A stretch of DNA of 49,896 bases. Origin: an uncultured Candidatus Melainabacteria bacterium (GTDB lineage: Bacteria; Cyanobacteriota; Vampirovibrionia; Gastranaerophilales; Gastranaerophilaceae). Shown here piece after piece: positions 8,572-16,682 of this stretch; positions within the stretch are counted from its first letter, which is position 1; every line of letters begins with the position of its first letter. Both the position numbers and the translations under genes were made by a program. The stretch is taken from positions 1 through 49,896 of the forward strand of contig CANAJP010000006.1 of NCBI GenBank assembly GCA_947361615.1, written 5' to 3'. The notes under the pieces are model-generated. The model was not told the DNA's origin. It saw nothing but the letters and a program-made list of their open reading frames with translations, and ran no database searches.

Positions 8572-8619
8572 AAATTTCTTCTCCTTAAAAATTGGCTTAT
8601 AGTAAGGGTTTTAGCCCCC

Positions 8620-8637
8620 TGTTCAAAAACTGTTCAA
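8620..8637 (-). promoter_or_regulatory. two 11-bp-phased TTGAACA repeats before the tail chaperone gene
   Basis: On the minus strand TTGAACA occurs twice, 11 bp apart, about 50-65 nt upstream of the tail chaperone start. The same heptamer occurs three times at 11-bp spacing before the Dam gene (20703-20731) on the other strand. Phasing by one helical turn suggests an activator-binding array. The rest of the gap 8572-8704 holds a small palindrome (GAGCGCTC) and no gene. Confidence 0.5.
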
Positions 8638-8704
8638 AAAGCATTTTAAGAGCGCTCAATATTAAATCAGGTATAGAATTACCTAGAAAAATTTTTACAG
8701 GCCT

Positions 8705-10066
8705 TTAAAACGATTTTGTGAGGTCAAATGTTTCATATCTTTTTCTACTTGTCATGTTAGGTTGCGAATATGGCGAATAACATGCCATAAGAGCCAGTGC
8801 TAATGCCCAAAATCTGTCAGCGTGTCCATTTACTTCTGAGGTGTCAGCATCAAAGCGAATGTTTCCGGCTTTGGTATAAATTCTTCTTATCGAGTGCAAA
8901 TCTTCTCGGATGTCGTGATCGTTTGGTATGAATACAGATTTATCTTCAAAATTAGTGCGGAGGTTATAAGCCATTTCTTCTTTTGACTTGTTGGTAAACA
9001 TTACGGTTTCAACTCTGTATTTACCGAAATCTCTTTGAGCCGTTTCAGCTAATTGCATACCGATACCGGTAGAGTCTATACAGCATCTGTGAAGTTTTGG
9101 ATGTTTGAGAATTTTAGAGATTATTTCATACTGGATATGGAATGGTGTCTTTTCTAAAATTTTGACTTTACGAGTGTATTTTGAGTTTTCAAATCTTTCA
9201 AGACACCATATTGCTGTTAAATCTTTTCGTCTACCGATATCGATTCCAACATATAAATCGCCTTTGATATCATCCAGAGATTTTAAAATGTCATTTGATT
9301 CGCAAGTGGAAAGTAAATCGTATGGAAGAAACGCACAAGCCTCATCAATAGCGATACAGCAATATTCCTGAAACCAAGTGTAATCGTCAAAGCAGTTTTT
9401 ACATTCTTCGTCAAGCCATTCCTGGCGTTCTTCTTGGGTTGTCGGTCTGCCATAGATTTTATCAATTAAACCTTCATCAACTGCAAGATGTATCGGTGTT
9501 TTATGATGTGACCAGTTGAGTTTGCCTTTATTAACCTGTTCTAAAAACTTGTAGTAAAGACAGCTTTGACCATTGTGAGTAGAAAGTATCCTCAAAGGAT
9601 ATCCCCACGTGATACAAGGACGAGCCGCTTTCCAAAGTTCTTCGGGATTGTTATGAAAAGCAAATTCATCGAGAACAACTTTTCCGCCTTTGGATCTGAA
9701 TCCTTTAGGGTTTGAAGACAGAGCGTGGATTTTTGTGCCGTTTGCAAATTGTATTACATATGCTTTAATGTCTTTTTCTTTATCTAATACTTGTTCGCCC
9801 AAGTCTTTTGCGGCAATATTAAACAAAGTTGCCCATTGCTTGCAATAATCAATGTACTCACGAGCGGCAGATTCATCCGCTGATGAAAACCAAACAGCCG
9901 GAACTGTCCGTTTTACGCAATCTCTTACATCTTCATAACTTTGAACATACGTTGCTCCGATTCTTCGTGATTTTTCCCATATTTTTACTTTTGAATTATC
10001 ATTTAACCAACGCATTTGGTATGGAAGGAAAAATTTATTTCGTTTCGGAGATATCTTCGTTATCAT
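8705..10066 (-). CDS. phage terminase large subunit (Mu gp28-like)
   Basis: ATP-driven DNA packaging motor and nuclease, 453 residues. The ATPase part shows the adenine/Walker A region FLPYQMRWLNDNSKVKIWEKSRRIGATY (residues ~13-40) and Walker B KVVLDEFAF (129-137). The nuclease part starts with LYVGIDIGRRKDLTAIW (271-287; catalytic Asp 275) and later has CCIDSTGIGMQLAE and NGHADRFWALALA. The start overlaps the small subunit by 32 nt. Similarity is closest to Mu-type gp28 terminases, which package headful from host-flanked DNA, but no transposase is visible here. Confidence 0.93.
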   Translation of the reverse strand: MITKISPKRNKFFLPYQMRWLNDNSKVKIWEKSRRIGATYVQSYEDVRDCVKRTVPAVWFSSADESAAREYIDYCKQWATLFNIAAKDLGEQVLDKEKDIKAYVIQFANGTKIHALSSNPKGFRSKGGKVVLDEFAFHNNPEELWKAARPCITWGYPLRILSTHNGQSCLYYKFLEQVNKGKLNWSHHKTPIHLAVDEGLIDKIYGRPTTQEERQEWLDEECKNCFDDYTWFQEYCCIAIDEACAFLPYDLLSTCESNDILKSLDDIKGDLYVGIDIGRRKDLTAIWCLERFENSKYTRKVKILEKTPFHIQYEIISKILKHPKLHRCCIDSTGIGMQLAETAQRDFGKYRVETVMFTNKSKEEMAYNLRTNFEDKSVFIPNDHDIREDLHSIRRIYTKAGNIRFDADTSEVNGHADRFWALALALMACYSPYSQPNMTSRKRYETFDLTKSF

Positions 10067-10511
10067 TTTGTGTTATTCCCAAAACTTCTTCTTCAATTTG
10101 GGCGATGAGTTCCGGTGTCAACCCACGCGGAGTTTCCTTTTTATCCTTTTTAGCTATAATATCCTCGTAATCCTTGACTTTTGTAAACATTGGTATTATC
10201 CGGCAAAATGCATACATTCTTCCGGGATCAACCTTTTCACCAGAGTCAAGATCAGATGAAATGTCTTTCATCAGCTTCCGTGCAAATTCATACAATTCCT
10301 CGTGAAAACATTGCTTAGATTTAAGATAATCTCGTCTTTTAATATCCCAATTGCCTTGTTCTTTCCAAGACATAACCGTTTTACGATTTATATGTAGTCG
10401 TTCAGCAATTTCATCTACTGTTAAAAATTCATATGTAAAAAGTCGCTCTGCTTCGTTGAACAAATATTTCTTATTATTCAAGTTCACTCTCCAGTTTAGA
10501 GATTTTTTCAA
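10035..10511 (-). CDS. phage terminase small subunit (DUF1804/Mu gp27-like)
   Basis: Small terminase of 158 residues, with an N-terminal helix-turn-helix (FTYEFLTVDEIAERLHINRKTVMSWKEQGNW, residues ~25-55) for DNA recognition and a helical C-terminus. It directly precedes the large subunit. The start is uncertain: ATG at 10511 is open, but TTG at 10481 overlaps the upstream stop and has GGAG 7 nt before it, which would give 148 residues starting NNKKYLFNEAERLF. Confidence 0.85.
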   Translation of the reverse strand: MKKSLNWRVNLNNKKYLFNEAERLFTYEFLTVDEIAERLHINRKTVMSWKEQGNWDIKRRDYLKSKQCFHEELYEFARKLMKDISSDLDSGEKVDPGRMYAFCRIIPMFTKVKDYEDIIAKKDKKETPRGLTPELIAQIEEEVLGITQNDNEDISETK

Positions 10512-10716
10512 TAAGAGCCTTTAATTCTTTTGATATTTCTTTTAGCCTAGCAACTGATGCAGAAACTTTTTCCATATCCAAATTTTTTATTTCATCATAA
10601 GGATTTAATAGTGATCTTATTAAAATCACTAGCCCAGACGCTTCCGTATCCAATATACGGAAGCGTTTTTTATTTTCTGCAAGCATTCCTTTCATCTGTA
10701 ATCGTTCAGGATTCAA
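10474..10716 (-). CDS. small coiled phage protein of unknown function
   Basis: 80 residues. The N-terminal half is hydrophobic in part (ASGLVILIRSLLNPY) and the C-terminal half is a predicted coiled coil (ISKELKALIEKISKLESELE). It lies exactly between the holin-like gene and the small terminase, the place where Mu-like phages keep small coiled proteins such as gp26. I do not recognise a family; the role could be in lysis or packaging. Confidence 0.65.
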   Translation of the reverse strand: MNPERLQMKGMLAENKKRFRILDTEASGLVILIRSLLNPYDEIKNLDMEKVSASVARLKEISKELKALIEKISKLESELE

Positions 10717-10962
10717 CTAATGTACCTCCCTTTTCAAAATAGGACACCAGAGATTGTTGTCAATTTTACTTTCAATTCGAGAAAGTAAAGCCGCATGATA
10801 CTGATTCGTTTCTAGTAAATCCTTTAATATTTCAAAATTATTCTTAATTATCTGTTCAAAGGCTTTAACCTGAGATTGATGATATATGTACCAGATAAGG
10901 AAAATTAATGCCGGGAAACCAACATTTTCAATAAATGGTGACAAATCATTTAAAAATTCCAT
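10717..10962 (-). CDS. holin-like protein (BhlA/UviB type)
   Basis: 81 residues from the start at 10962 (MEFLNDLSPFIENVG), chosen for an AAGGAG site 10 nt upstream; ATG at 11019 would add 19 unlikely residues. One N-terminal membrane segment (VGFPALIFLIWYIYH, residues ~14-28) is followed by a cytoplasmic amphipathic helix, the layout of BhlA/UviB-like holins. It is the first gene of the minus-strand operon. No endolysin is next to it, so the lysis enzyme must lie elsewhere or outside the window. A hairpin (TGCGAG/CTCGCA, 11003-11018) lies in its leader. Confidence 0.6.
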   Translation of the reverse strand: MEFLNDLSPFIENVGFPALIFLIWYIYHQSQVKAFEQIIKNNFEILKDLLETNQYHAALLSRIESKIDNNLWCPILKREVH

Positions 10963-11148
10963 ATAAATATAACTCCTTACGTCCTTTAGGAAAGAAACTG
11001 GCTGCGAGAAAGCTCGCAACCATTTATTAAAATAGGTGTGGGGAAAGTGTATTTATAGTCTAACAATACTTAGTACCCTGTTTCAATTATTTTTCACATT
11101 GATTTTTTTAGTGAACTGTGCAATCAAAAAAGTGTTGCGTTTTGACCT

Positions 11149-11178
11149 TTGAAACCGTTGCGCGACAACGGTTATACT
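11149..11178 (+). promoter_or_regulatory. possible head-operon promoter with operator dyad
   Basis: TTGAAA (11149-11154) and TATACT (11173-11178) are 18 bp apart. Between them is a perfect dyad, AACCGTTG at 11153-11160 and CAACGGTT at 11166-11173, with a 5-bp spacer. A repressor bound there would block the promoter. A second hairpin (CACCA/TGGTG, 11203-11216) lies in the leader before the gene at 11232. Confidence 0.5.
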
Positions 11179-11231
11179 CCCAATATACAGAAAATCAAAG
11201 GACACCACTTCTGGTGATAATGGAGTATTTT

Positions 11232-12209
11232 ATGAAATTTTTCGAAGTATTTAAAGCTGGGAAATATCCTCAAGGGAACTTCACCCAAAAAGAAATCGCA
11301 GAGATTGCTAAAAACTATGATCCAAAATTCTGCGAAGCACCTATCACAATCGACCATCAGCAAAGTGGTCCTGCATACGGTTGGGTTGACACTGTAAAAG
11401 CTGACGGCGATAAACTAAAAGTCGCATTTAAAGATGTACCGCAAGAATTCGAAAAAGATGTCAATAACGGTAAATTCAAAAAGGTTTCTGTCGAACTATA
11501 CCGTAATCTTGAAGGTAAAGGAGCTTATTTAAAGGCCGTTTCATTCTTAGGAGCAGCAACGCCACAGGTAAAAGGTTTAGAGCCAATTAAATTTATGGAA
11601 GCGGAATCCGACACTTATGAATTTAATCCAGATAATGCGACTGAACAATTTTCACAAGAAGAAATCGATGATTTGAAAAAGCAAGTTGCGATGCTTGAAG
11701 AACAAGTTTCAAAATTCAAAGAAAATAACAGAAAACTCGAAACTATCAAATCATTAAAAGACAAAATTTCCTCATTAACCAATGAAGTAGCGACATTCAA
11801 AGAGAAAGCACAGGATAAAGAGGAAATCGAAAAAGAATTAAAAGACATTAAAACAGCTATCAAGAATAAAGAGTTTGACGACTTTATCGAAAAACAAATA
11901 AATAAAGGAACGTTAATTCCTGCAAATAAAAATATTGTTTTATCTGTTCTTCAAGAGTTGGATAATGTCTCCAAATTCGGTGAGGAAGCAACAGTCATCA
12001 CTGACTTCAAATCTTTTATTGATTCCTTACCGAATCAAATTCAATTCGGTGAACTTGCCACCAAAGACAAACAAGCCGAACATAATGCAGATGTTGAACA
12101 ATTCTCAAATGCTGATGAAGAGAGTTTGCTTGTCTTTAAAGAAGCAAAAGCCCTCGCCGCTAAAGAAAACATCTCATTTAAAGATGCACTAATGAAATTA
12201 AACATTTAA
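11232..12209 (+). CDS. phage protease/scaffold (Mu I-like)
   Basis: 325-residue head maturation protease with scaffold, Mu protein I-like. The N-terminal ~150 residues match the family (FEVFKAGKYPQGNFTQKEIAEIAKNYDP, EAPITIDHQQSGPAYGWVDTVKADGDKLKVAFKDVP, NGKFKKVSVELYRNL). From about residue 160 a long charged coiled coil follows (scaffold part). The start at 11232 was chosen for TGGAG 6 nt upstream; the frame is open to 11118 but the extra residues are not family-like. It is the first gene of the plus-strand head operon, right before the capsid gene. Confidence 0.87.
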   Translation: MKFFEVFKAGKYPQGNFTQKEIAEIAKNYDPKFCEAPITIDHQQSGPAYGWVDTVKADGDKLKVAFKDVPQEFEKDVNNGKFKKVSVELYRNLEGKGAYLKAVSFLGAATPQVKGLEPIKFMEAESDTYEFNPDNATEQFSQEEIDDLKKQVAMLEEQVSKFKENNRKLETIKSLKDKISSLTNEVATFKEKAQDKEEIEKELKDIKTAIKNKEFDDFIEKQINKGTLIPANKNIVLSVLQELDNVSKFGEEATVITDFKSFIDSLPNQIQFGELATKDKQAEHNADVEQFSNADEESLLVFKEAKALAAKENISFKDALMKLNI

Positions 12210-12219
12210 GGAGCAAAAT

Positions 12220-13155
12220 TTGGGAAGATTAGAAGAATTACGTATTAATGCGTACCTCTCTGAAGTTGCACGCGGTTATCATAACAACGCATTTGTTGCA
12301 GAACATCTATTTCCGACAATCTATTCAGAGAAAGAAAAAATAGATATTTTTGAATTTAACAAAGAAGCGTTCAATATATACAATACTGAACGTGCAATTA
12401 GGGCAAATTCAAATGTTATCTCACCACAAGGGTTCAAAAAACACACTGCGACCTTAACTGAAAATGACCTATCATACCCGATTGACTACAGAGAAGAGCA
12501 AGAGGCTGAAAAAGTTAAACTACAATTACATGCAACAAATGTAGTAACAGAAGGTTTACAGTTGAAACACGAAAAAGAATGTGCAGATTTAGCACAAAAC
12601 CCTGATAATTATTCTAACGGCAATAAACTAATATTATCTGGTTCATCTTGTTTTTCAGACCCAACTTCCGATCCTCAAGGAGTAGTAGATGATGCAAAAG
12701 ATGCCGTTTCAGCCAAAATCGCTCAAGATCCAAACACAATGATAATAGGTCAAGCAGCTTGGAAAAGCCTAAAAAGACACCCACAACTTAAAGGGTTGAT
12801 TTCAGATAATCAAAATAAATTGGTTACACTCGCCCTTTTAAAAGAAATTTTTGAAATTGAAAATATATTCATAGGTAAATCTATCTTTGCAAATCAAGAC
12901 GGCAACTTTGAGCGTATTTGGCAAGATAATATAATTCTTGCGTTTGTTCCTAATCTCGGTGCATCTAGAACTGAATATGATCCTTCCTATGGGTACACTG
13001 TCCACAAAAAAGACTCGCTTAATATAGATGAATACAAAAAAGAGGGTAACAAAGTCAAATACATTCGGGCAACTGATATCTATACTCCATTTCTGGTAGG
13101 TGCAGAAGCCGGCTACCTCATTTCCAAAGTTAACGGAGATGTTTCTCAAACCTAA
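12220..13155 (+). CDS. major capsid protein
   Basis: 311-residue major head protein of the phage major capsid E/Mu T-like kind. Support is the position right after the protease/scaffold and before the cement protein, and the segments YLSEVARGYHNNAFVAEHLFPTI (N-terminus) and TMIIGQAAWKSLKRHPQLKGLI, typical of capsid proteins of this class. The start is TTG at 12220-12222, with AAGGAG 6 nt upstream. The 132-nt gap after it holds an inverted repeat and no gene. Confidence 0.82.
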   Translation: MGRLEELRINAYLSEVARGYHNNAFVAEHLFPTIYSEKEKIDIFEFNKEAFNIYNTERAIRANSNVISPQGFKKHTATLTENDLSYPIDYREEQEAEKVKLQLHATNVVTEGLQLKHEKECADLAQNPDNYSNGNKLILSGSSCFSDPTSDPQGVVDDAKDAVSAKIAQDPNTMIIGQAAWKSLKRHPQLKGLISDNQNKLVTLALLKEIFEIENIFIGKSIFANQDGNFERIWQDNIILAFVPNLGASRTEYDPSYGYTVHKKDSLNIDEYKKEGNKVKYIRATDIYTPFLVGAEAGYLISKVNGDVSQT

Positions 13156-13216
13156 CAATACACTCCCCAAGGCATAGTAGCCCCTGACGAATAAGTTCCT
13201 TTTCAAAATAAGTATT

Positions 13217-13262
13217 AAATTTTGTATAAAAAACTCATGTCATAAATATATTATACAAAAAA
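13217..13262. repeat. inverted repeat between capsid and next head gene
   Basis: TTTTGTATAA and TTATACAAAA form perfect 10-bp arms about 21 bp apart, in the gap 13156-13287. It may be a weak terminator that lowers expression after the capsid gene, or an operator. No U-run follows. Confidence 0.4.
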
Positions 13263-13287
13263 TTTTAAAATTTTCAAGGAGTAGCCA

Positions 13288-13536
13288 ATGGCTAAATATA
13301 AAATTAAACACACTTCAATAATGCATAATAAAAAACTTTGCAAAGAAGGCTCCATTATTGACTTAAACGATGAACAAGCTATAAGACTTAAAGATTTCAT
13401 AGAACTTGTTCCTAACCAAAATCCTACAAAATCGACGAATAGAACGATGAGTTCCAAAACCAAGAAGGCTCCAATTAACGCTGAAACCATAGTAAATAAA
13501 ACTGCCGAAACAATGGAGGGAAGTTTGGATGTCTAA
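13288..13536 (+). CDS. small phage head protein, unknown
   Basis: 82 residues. The first ~45 form a small domain (KYKIKHTSIMHNKKLCKEGSIIDLNDEQAIRLKDFIELV) of the kind seen in small proteins of Mu-like head operons; the rest is a low-complexity Lys/Thr tail. CAAGGAG precedes the start. It overlaps the next gene by 8 nt. Precise role unknown. Confidence 0.7.
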   Translation: MAKYKIKHTSIMHNKKLCKEGSIIDLNDEQAIRLKDFIELVPNQNPTKSTNRTMSSKTKKAPINAETIVNKTAETMEGSLDV

Positions 13537-13864
13537 TAAACTTTATTCTCCGTTATTAATTCACTCCGTCAAAGCTTGTGAAGCTCTAAAAGCTAATCGA
13601 TTTCTGGGATTTGATGGTCAATATTGTAAATCTGGCAAGAAAGCTCTAGGTATAATAGACGTTTCTACTGAAAAAGACCAGATGGCTCCCATCGCGATTA
13701 CCGGGATTCTTCTTATTGAAGCCGCTGAAAATATCAACTGTGGTGATGCTATAACTTCAGATGGTTATGGTCGTGCAATAAAACTTGGAAGTGGAAGTTC
13801 AAACGGTATTGCATTAGATGACGGAGCCAAGGGTCAATTAATCAGAATTATAAGAGGAATTTAA
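13529..13864 (+). CDS. capsid cement/decoration protein (DUF2190-like)
   Basis: 111 residues with the DUF2190 cement pattern: ALKANRFLGFDGQ, then LGIIDVSTEKDQMAPIAITGILLIEAAENINCGDAITSDGYGRAIKLG, then a short C-terminal strand. These proteins trim the capsid surface of siphoviruses and Mu-like myoviruses. It overlaps the preceding gene (ATGTCTAA) and ends 3 nt before the next. Confidence 0.82.
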   Translation: MSNKLYSPLLIHSVKACEALKANRFLGFDGQYCKSGKKALGIIDVSTEKDQMAPIAITGILLIEAAENINCGDAITSDGYGRAIKLGSGSSNGIALDDGAKGQLIRIIRGI

Positions 13865-13867
13865 GAA

Positions 13868-14311
13868 ATGGACTATTGTACCCTCGAAGATATTGAAACA
13901 CATACATCTACCCCTACACTAATTCAACTAACCTCAGATGACGGGCAAGAAGCAATCGACCATATAGTTGTCCAAGAAGCAATCCTTTATTCTTCTACCC
14001 TCATCGATGGATACTTGAGAGGGCGATATTCTCTACCTCTCAATATCCATTTTCCTTTACTTAGAATTCTTGCAATTGATTTAAGTATTCATAGATTATA
14101 CTCTCGCCGAATGAGAAATGAAATGCCAGAAGTAATTGAAAACGCGTACAAAAATGCAATCTCAACGCTTAGAGATATCCAAAAAGGCATTATATCTTTA
14201 CAGACCGAAAACGATACCTTAGAAACATCTAATTTTTCACCACAAGAATATAAAACCAATAAAAACCTTCTGGATCGTCTCTTTGGCAAACAAAAAATAA
14301 ATGAATATTAG
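13868..14311 (+). CDS. Mu gp36-like protein (DUF1320)
   Basis: 147-residue head-tail connector protein of the DUF1320 family. It shows the expected opening MDYCTLEDIETHTSTPTLIQLT, then ILYSSTLIDGYLRGRYSLPL, then LRILAIDLSIHRLYSRR. It overlaps the gp37-like gene by 11 nt. Known Mu-like phages have the same order: cement, gp36, gp37, sheath. Confidence 0.87.
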   Translation: MDYCTLEDIETHTSTPTLIQLTSDDGQEAIDHIVVQEAILYSSTLIDGYLRGRYSLPLNIHFPLLRILAIDLSIHRLYSRRMRNEMPEVIENAYKNAISTLRDIQKGIISLQTENDTLETSNFSPQEYKTNKNLLDRLFGKQKINEY

Positions 14312-14711
14312 AGAAATAGAAAATTCTATAATTGAAAAATTAAAAGCATCTTTCCCAGAAGTTCTCGTCCAAGGTTTTCCTGACAAACCGGCGGAGTTTA
14401 TTCTCCTCCATCCAGTCGGAGCATTGTTGGTTCACTACCAAGGTAGCAACTATACAAATTCTAATGCATTATCTTTCATTTCACAAGAAAACAAAAAAGA
14501 ATTTTCAATTACGATTATTACTCGCAATTTACGAGAAAACCGTGGAGCTTATGAATACATTGATGCCATTAAATCTGTTTTAACGGGTTTTCAGCCTAAT
14601 GAATGCACTAAACTAATACCAACAAAAGATTTTTTCATTTCTGAAAACACCGGTATTTGGCAGTACGGAATTAATTTTTCGCTATCTACAATCAATATTC
14701 AAAACTATTAA
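14301..14711 (+). CDS. Mu gp37-like protein (DUF1834)
   Basis: 136-residue protein of the DUF1834 (Mu gp37) family, a probable tail terminator/connector. Segments are IREIENSIIEKLKASFPEVLVQGFP, then FSITIITRNLRENRGAYEYIDAIKSVLTGF, then a C-terminal strand ending in GINFSLSTINIQNY. The gene overlaps gp36 and lies just before the sheath gene. Confidence 0.85.
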   Translation: MNIREIENSIIEKLKASFPEVLVQGFPDKPAEFILLHPVGALLVHYQGSNYTNSNALSFISQENKKEFSITIITRNLRENRGAYEYIDAIKSVLTGFQPNECTKLIPTKDFFISENTGIWQYGINFSLSTINIQNY

Positions 14712-14739
14712 CATTTACCCACTAACACTAGGAGGTGCT

Positions 14740-15972
14740 ATGCCTGCAAGTTTTCTGCACGGAGTAGAAACCATTGAAATCACAAGAGGGGCTAGAACAA
14801 TTTCTACCGTAAAAACAGCGGTTGTTGGAATTGTTGGTACCGCCCCCATTGATGATGTTGAAGAACAATATAGAACAATCAATTCACCAACTTTAATACT
14901 TAACGAAGCAGAGGCAATAAGATATTTTGGGAAACACAAAGCCGGATTTACTATTCCTCAAGCCTTAGAAGCCATATTCGACCAAGGAGCAGGGTTTGCA
15001 ATTGTTATTAATGTTTATGATCCCTCAAAGCATGAAACCGTTGGAGATGTAAAAATTGCCGACATAAATGGCGGCATGGAAGCAGTTACCTGTAAACGTA
15101 CAGGATTAAAAGCTTTTGAAGATTGTTATTCCCTCTTCGGCTTCTATCCGAAAACAATCATTGCGCCTGTTTTTTGTGAGGATACAGCTGTAGTCACAGA
15201 GATGAACACTATCTGCAATAAAATCAGAGCGATGGGAATTGTTGATGCTCCTGTCGGTGCTACAGTTCAAGATGTAATAAAAGGTCGTGGACCACAAGGA
15301 ATTATTAATTTTAACACTGCATCCGAACGCATTATTCTTTGCTACCCTCACATAAAAGTTTATGACTCTGAGTCGGACTCTATCAAACTACAACCATATT
15401 CTCAAAGACTTGCCGGCGTTATTGCCGCTAAAGATGTTGAAAAAGGTTACCATTGGTCACCATCTAATACGGAAATCAAAGGTATTATAGGCTTAGAACG
15501 CCAACTCACTTCTATGATAAACGATCCGACTTCAGAAGTCAATGCTTTAAATGAGGTTGGTGTTGTTACAATTTTTAATTCGTACGGTTCTGGGTTCAGA
15601 ACTTGGGGAAACCGTTCTGCCGCTTACCCAAGTTTAACTCATCCGACCAATTTTATCAATGTCCGAAGAACTGCTGACATCTTACACGAGTCCGTTGAAT
15701 ATTCAATGTTACAATTCATGGATTATCCTATCGACAACGGTTTAATTGATGCAATTTGTGAAACTGTTAACCAGTTTATTCGAACTTTAATCGGTCGTGG
15801 AGCATTGATTGATGGTAAATGTACATTCAATGCTGATAAAAACCCTGCTACTGAAATCGCAAATGGACATCTTGTTTTCGATATCGAATTTATGCCTCCG
15901 ACTCCGGCGGAACGCATTACGTTTGAGTCATTCATTAATATCGAATTATTGAAGTCTCTGGGGGCATCATAA
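14740..15972 (+). CDS. tail sheath protein
   Basis: 410-residue contractile tail sheath (P2 FI/Mu L-like). Family marks are FLHGVETIEITRGARTISTVKTAVVGIVGTAPI at the N-terminus, FGFYPKTIIAPVFCED, GVIAAKDVEKGYHWSPSNTEIKGIIG and the C-terminal GHLVFDIEFMPPTPAERITFE. A strong AGGAGGT site lies before the start. This makes the phage a myovirus. Confidence 0.95.
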   Translation: MPASFLHGVETIEITRGARTISTVKTAVVGIVGTAPIDDVEEQYRTINSPTLILNEAEAIRYFGKHKAGFTIPQALEAIFDQGAGFAIVINVYDPSKHETVGDVKIADINGGMEAVTCKRTGLKAFEDCYSLFGFYPKTIIAPVFCEDTAVVTEMNTICNKIRAMGIVDAPVGATVQDVIKGRGPQGIINFNTASERIILCYPHIKVYDSESDSIKLQPYSQRLAGVIAAKDVEKGYHWSPSNTEIKGIIGLERQLTSMINDPTSEVNALNEVGVVTIFNSYGSGFRTWGNRSAAYPSLTHPTNFINVRRTADILHESVEYSMLQFMDYPIDNGLIDAICETVNQFIRTLIGRGALIDGKCTFNADKNPATEIANGHLVFDIEFMPPTPAERITFESFINIELLKSLGAS

Positions 15973-16148
15973 TGTTTGTCAAAGTAAATGAGGAAGGACA
16001 GCTTGAAGTTCATACAGATAATTTTGATCTTTGCTATTCCTGCAAAAATATCCTCAAATGTCCACTAATTCATGCCCTCAGTAAAGAATATGCCTTTTTG
16101 CATTACTCGGATGTAGAAATCCGAAATTGTGGTCTATTTAAAAAATAA
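15972..16148 (+). CDS. 58-residue Cys-containing small protein between sheath and tube
   Basis: A short frame starting at the TAATG overlap with the sheath stop, and ending 11 nt before the tube gene. The product MFVKVNEEGQLEVHTDNFDL continues with CYSCKNILKCPLIHAL and ends IRNCGLFKK. Four Cys in CxxC...C...C spacing suggest a metal-binding knuckle. The tight packing in the operon and the overlap with the sheath stop support a real gene. A second Cys-rich small protein (24553-24768) has a similar CPL segment. Function unknown. Confidence 0.7.
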   Translation: MFVKVNEEGQLEVHTDNFDLCYSCKNILKCPLIHALSKEYAFLHYSDVEIRNCGLFKK

Positions 16149-16159
16149 TTGGGAGTTTT

Positions 16160-16681
16160 ATGTCGAAAATCGAAATTAATAAGCTGACGAACGCTAATGT
16201 TTACATGAACGGCACCAATTTACTTGGACGAGCTGAAGAAGTTCAACTGCCGCAAATAAAACACAAAATGGCTGAACACAAAGCTCTCGGCATGGTCGGT
16301 TCAGCAGAGTTTTTTGCCGGAATTGATAAGTTAGAATGCAAAATCAAATGGAACGCATTGTACCCGAATGTTTTGCGTACCTGTGCTAATCCGTTTTTAG
16401 CAACAATGATACAAGTTCGTGCCAATCTTGAAACATACAACGGTGCCGGAAGAATTAAAGAAGTTCCGGCAACGGCATTCTTAATCGGAACTTTTAAAGA
16501 ATTCCCTCTCGGAACAATTAAACCTCACGAAAATGCAGAGTATGAAACAACGATGAGTGTTACATACGCAAAGCTCATCGTTGATAAGCAGGAAATTTTC
16601 GAAATCGATGTTCTACAAAATATTTACAAAGTCGGAATGGTTGATATGCTCGCTACATTCAAGAAAAACGTAGGAGCATAG
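16160..16681 (+). CDS. major tail tube protein
   Basis: 173-residue tail tube (P2 FII-like). Patterns are INKLTNANVYMNGTNLLGRAEEVQLP at the N-terminus, then FAGIDKLECKIKWNALYP, then GTFKEFPLGTIKPHENAEYETTMSVTYAKLIVD. It follows the sheath, as in P2 and Mu. GGGAG precedes the start. Confidence 0.93.
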   Translation: MSKIEINKLTNANVYMNGTNLLGRAEEVQLPQIKHKMAEHKALGMVGSAEFFAGIDKLECKIKWNALYPNVLRTCANPFLATMIQVRANLETYNGAGRIKEVPATAFLIGTFKEFPLGTIKPHENAEYETTMSVTYAKLIVDKQEIFEIDVLQNIYKVGMVDMLATFKKNVGA

Positions 16682-16682
16682 T

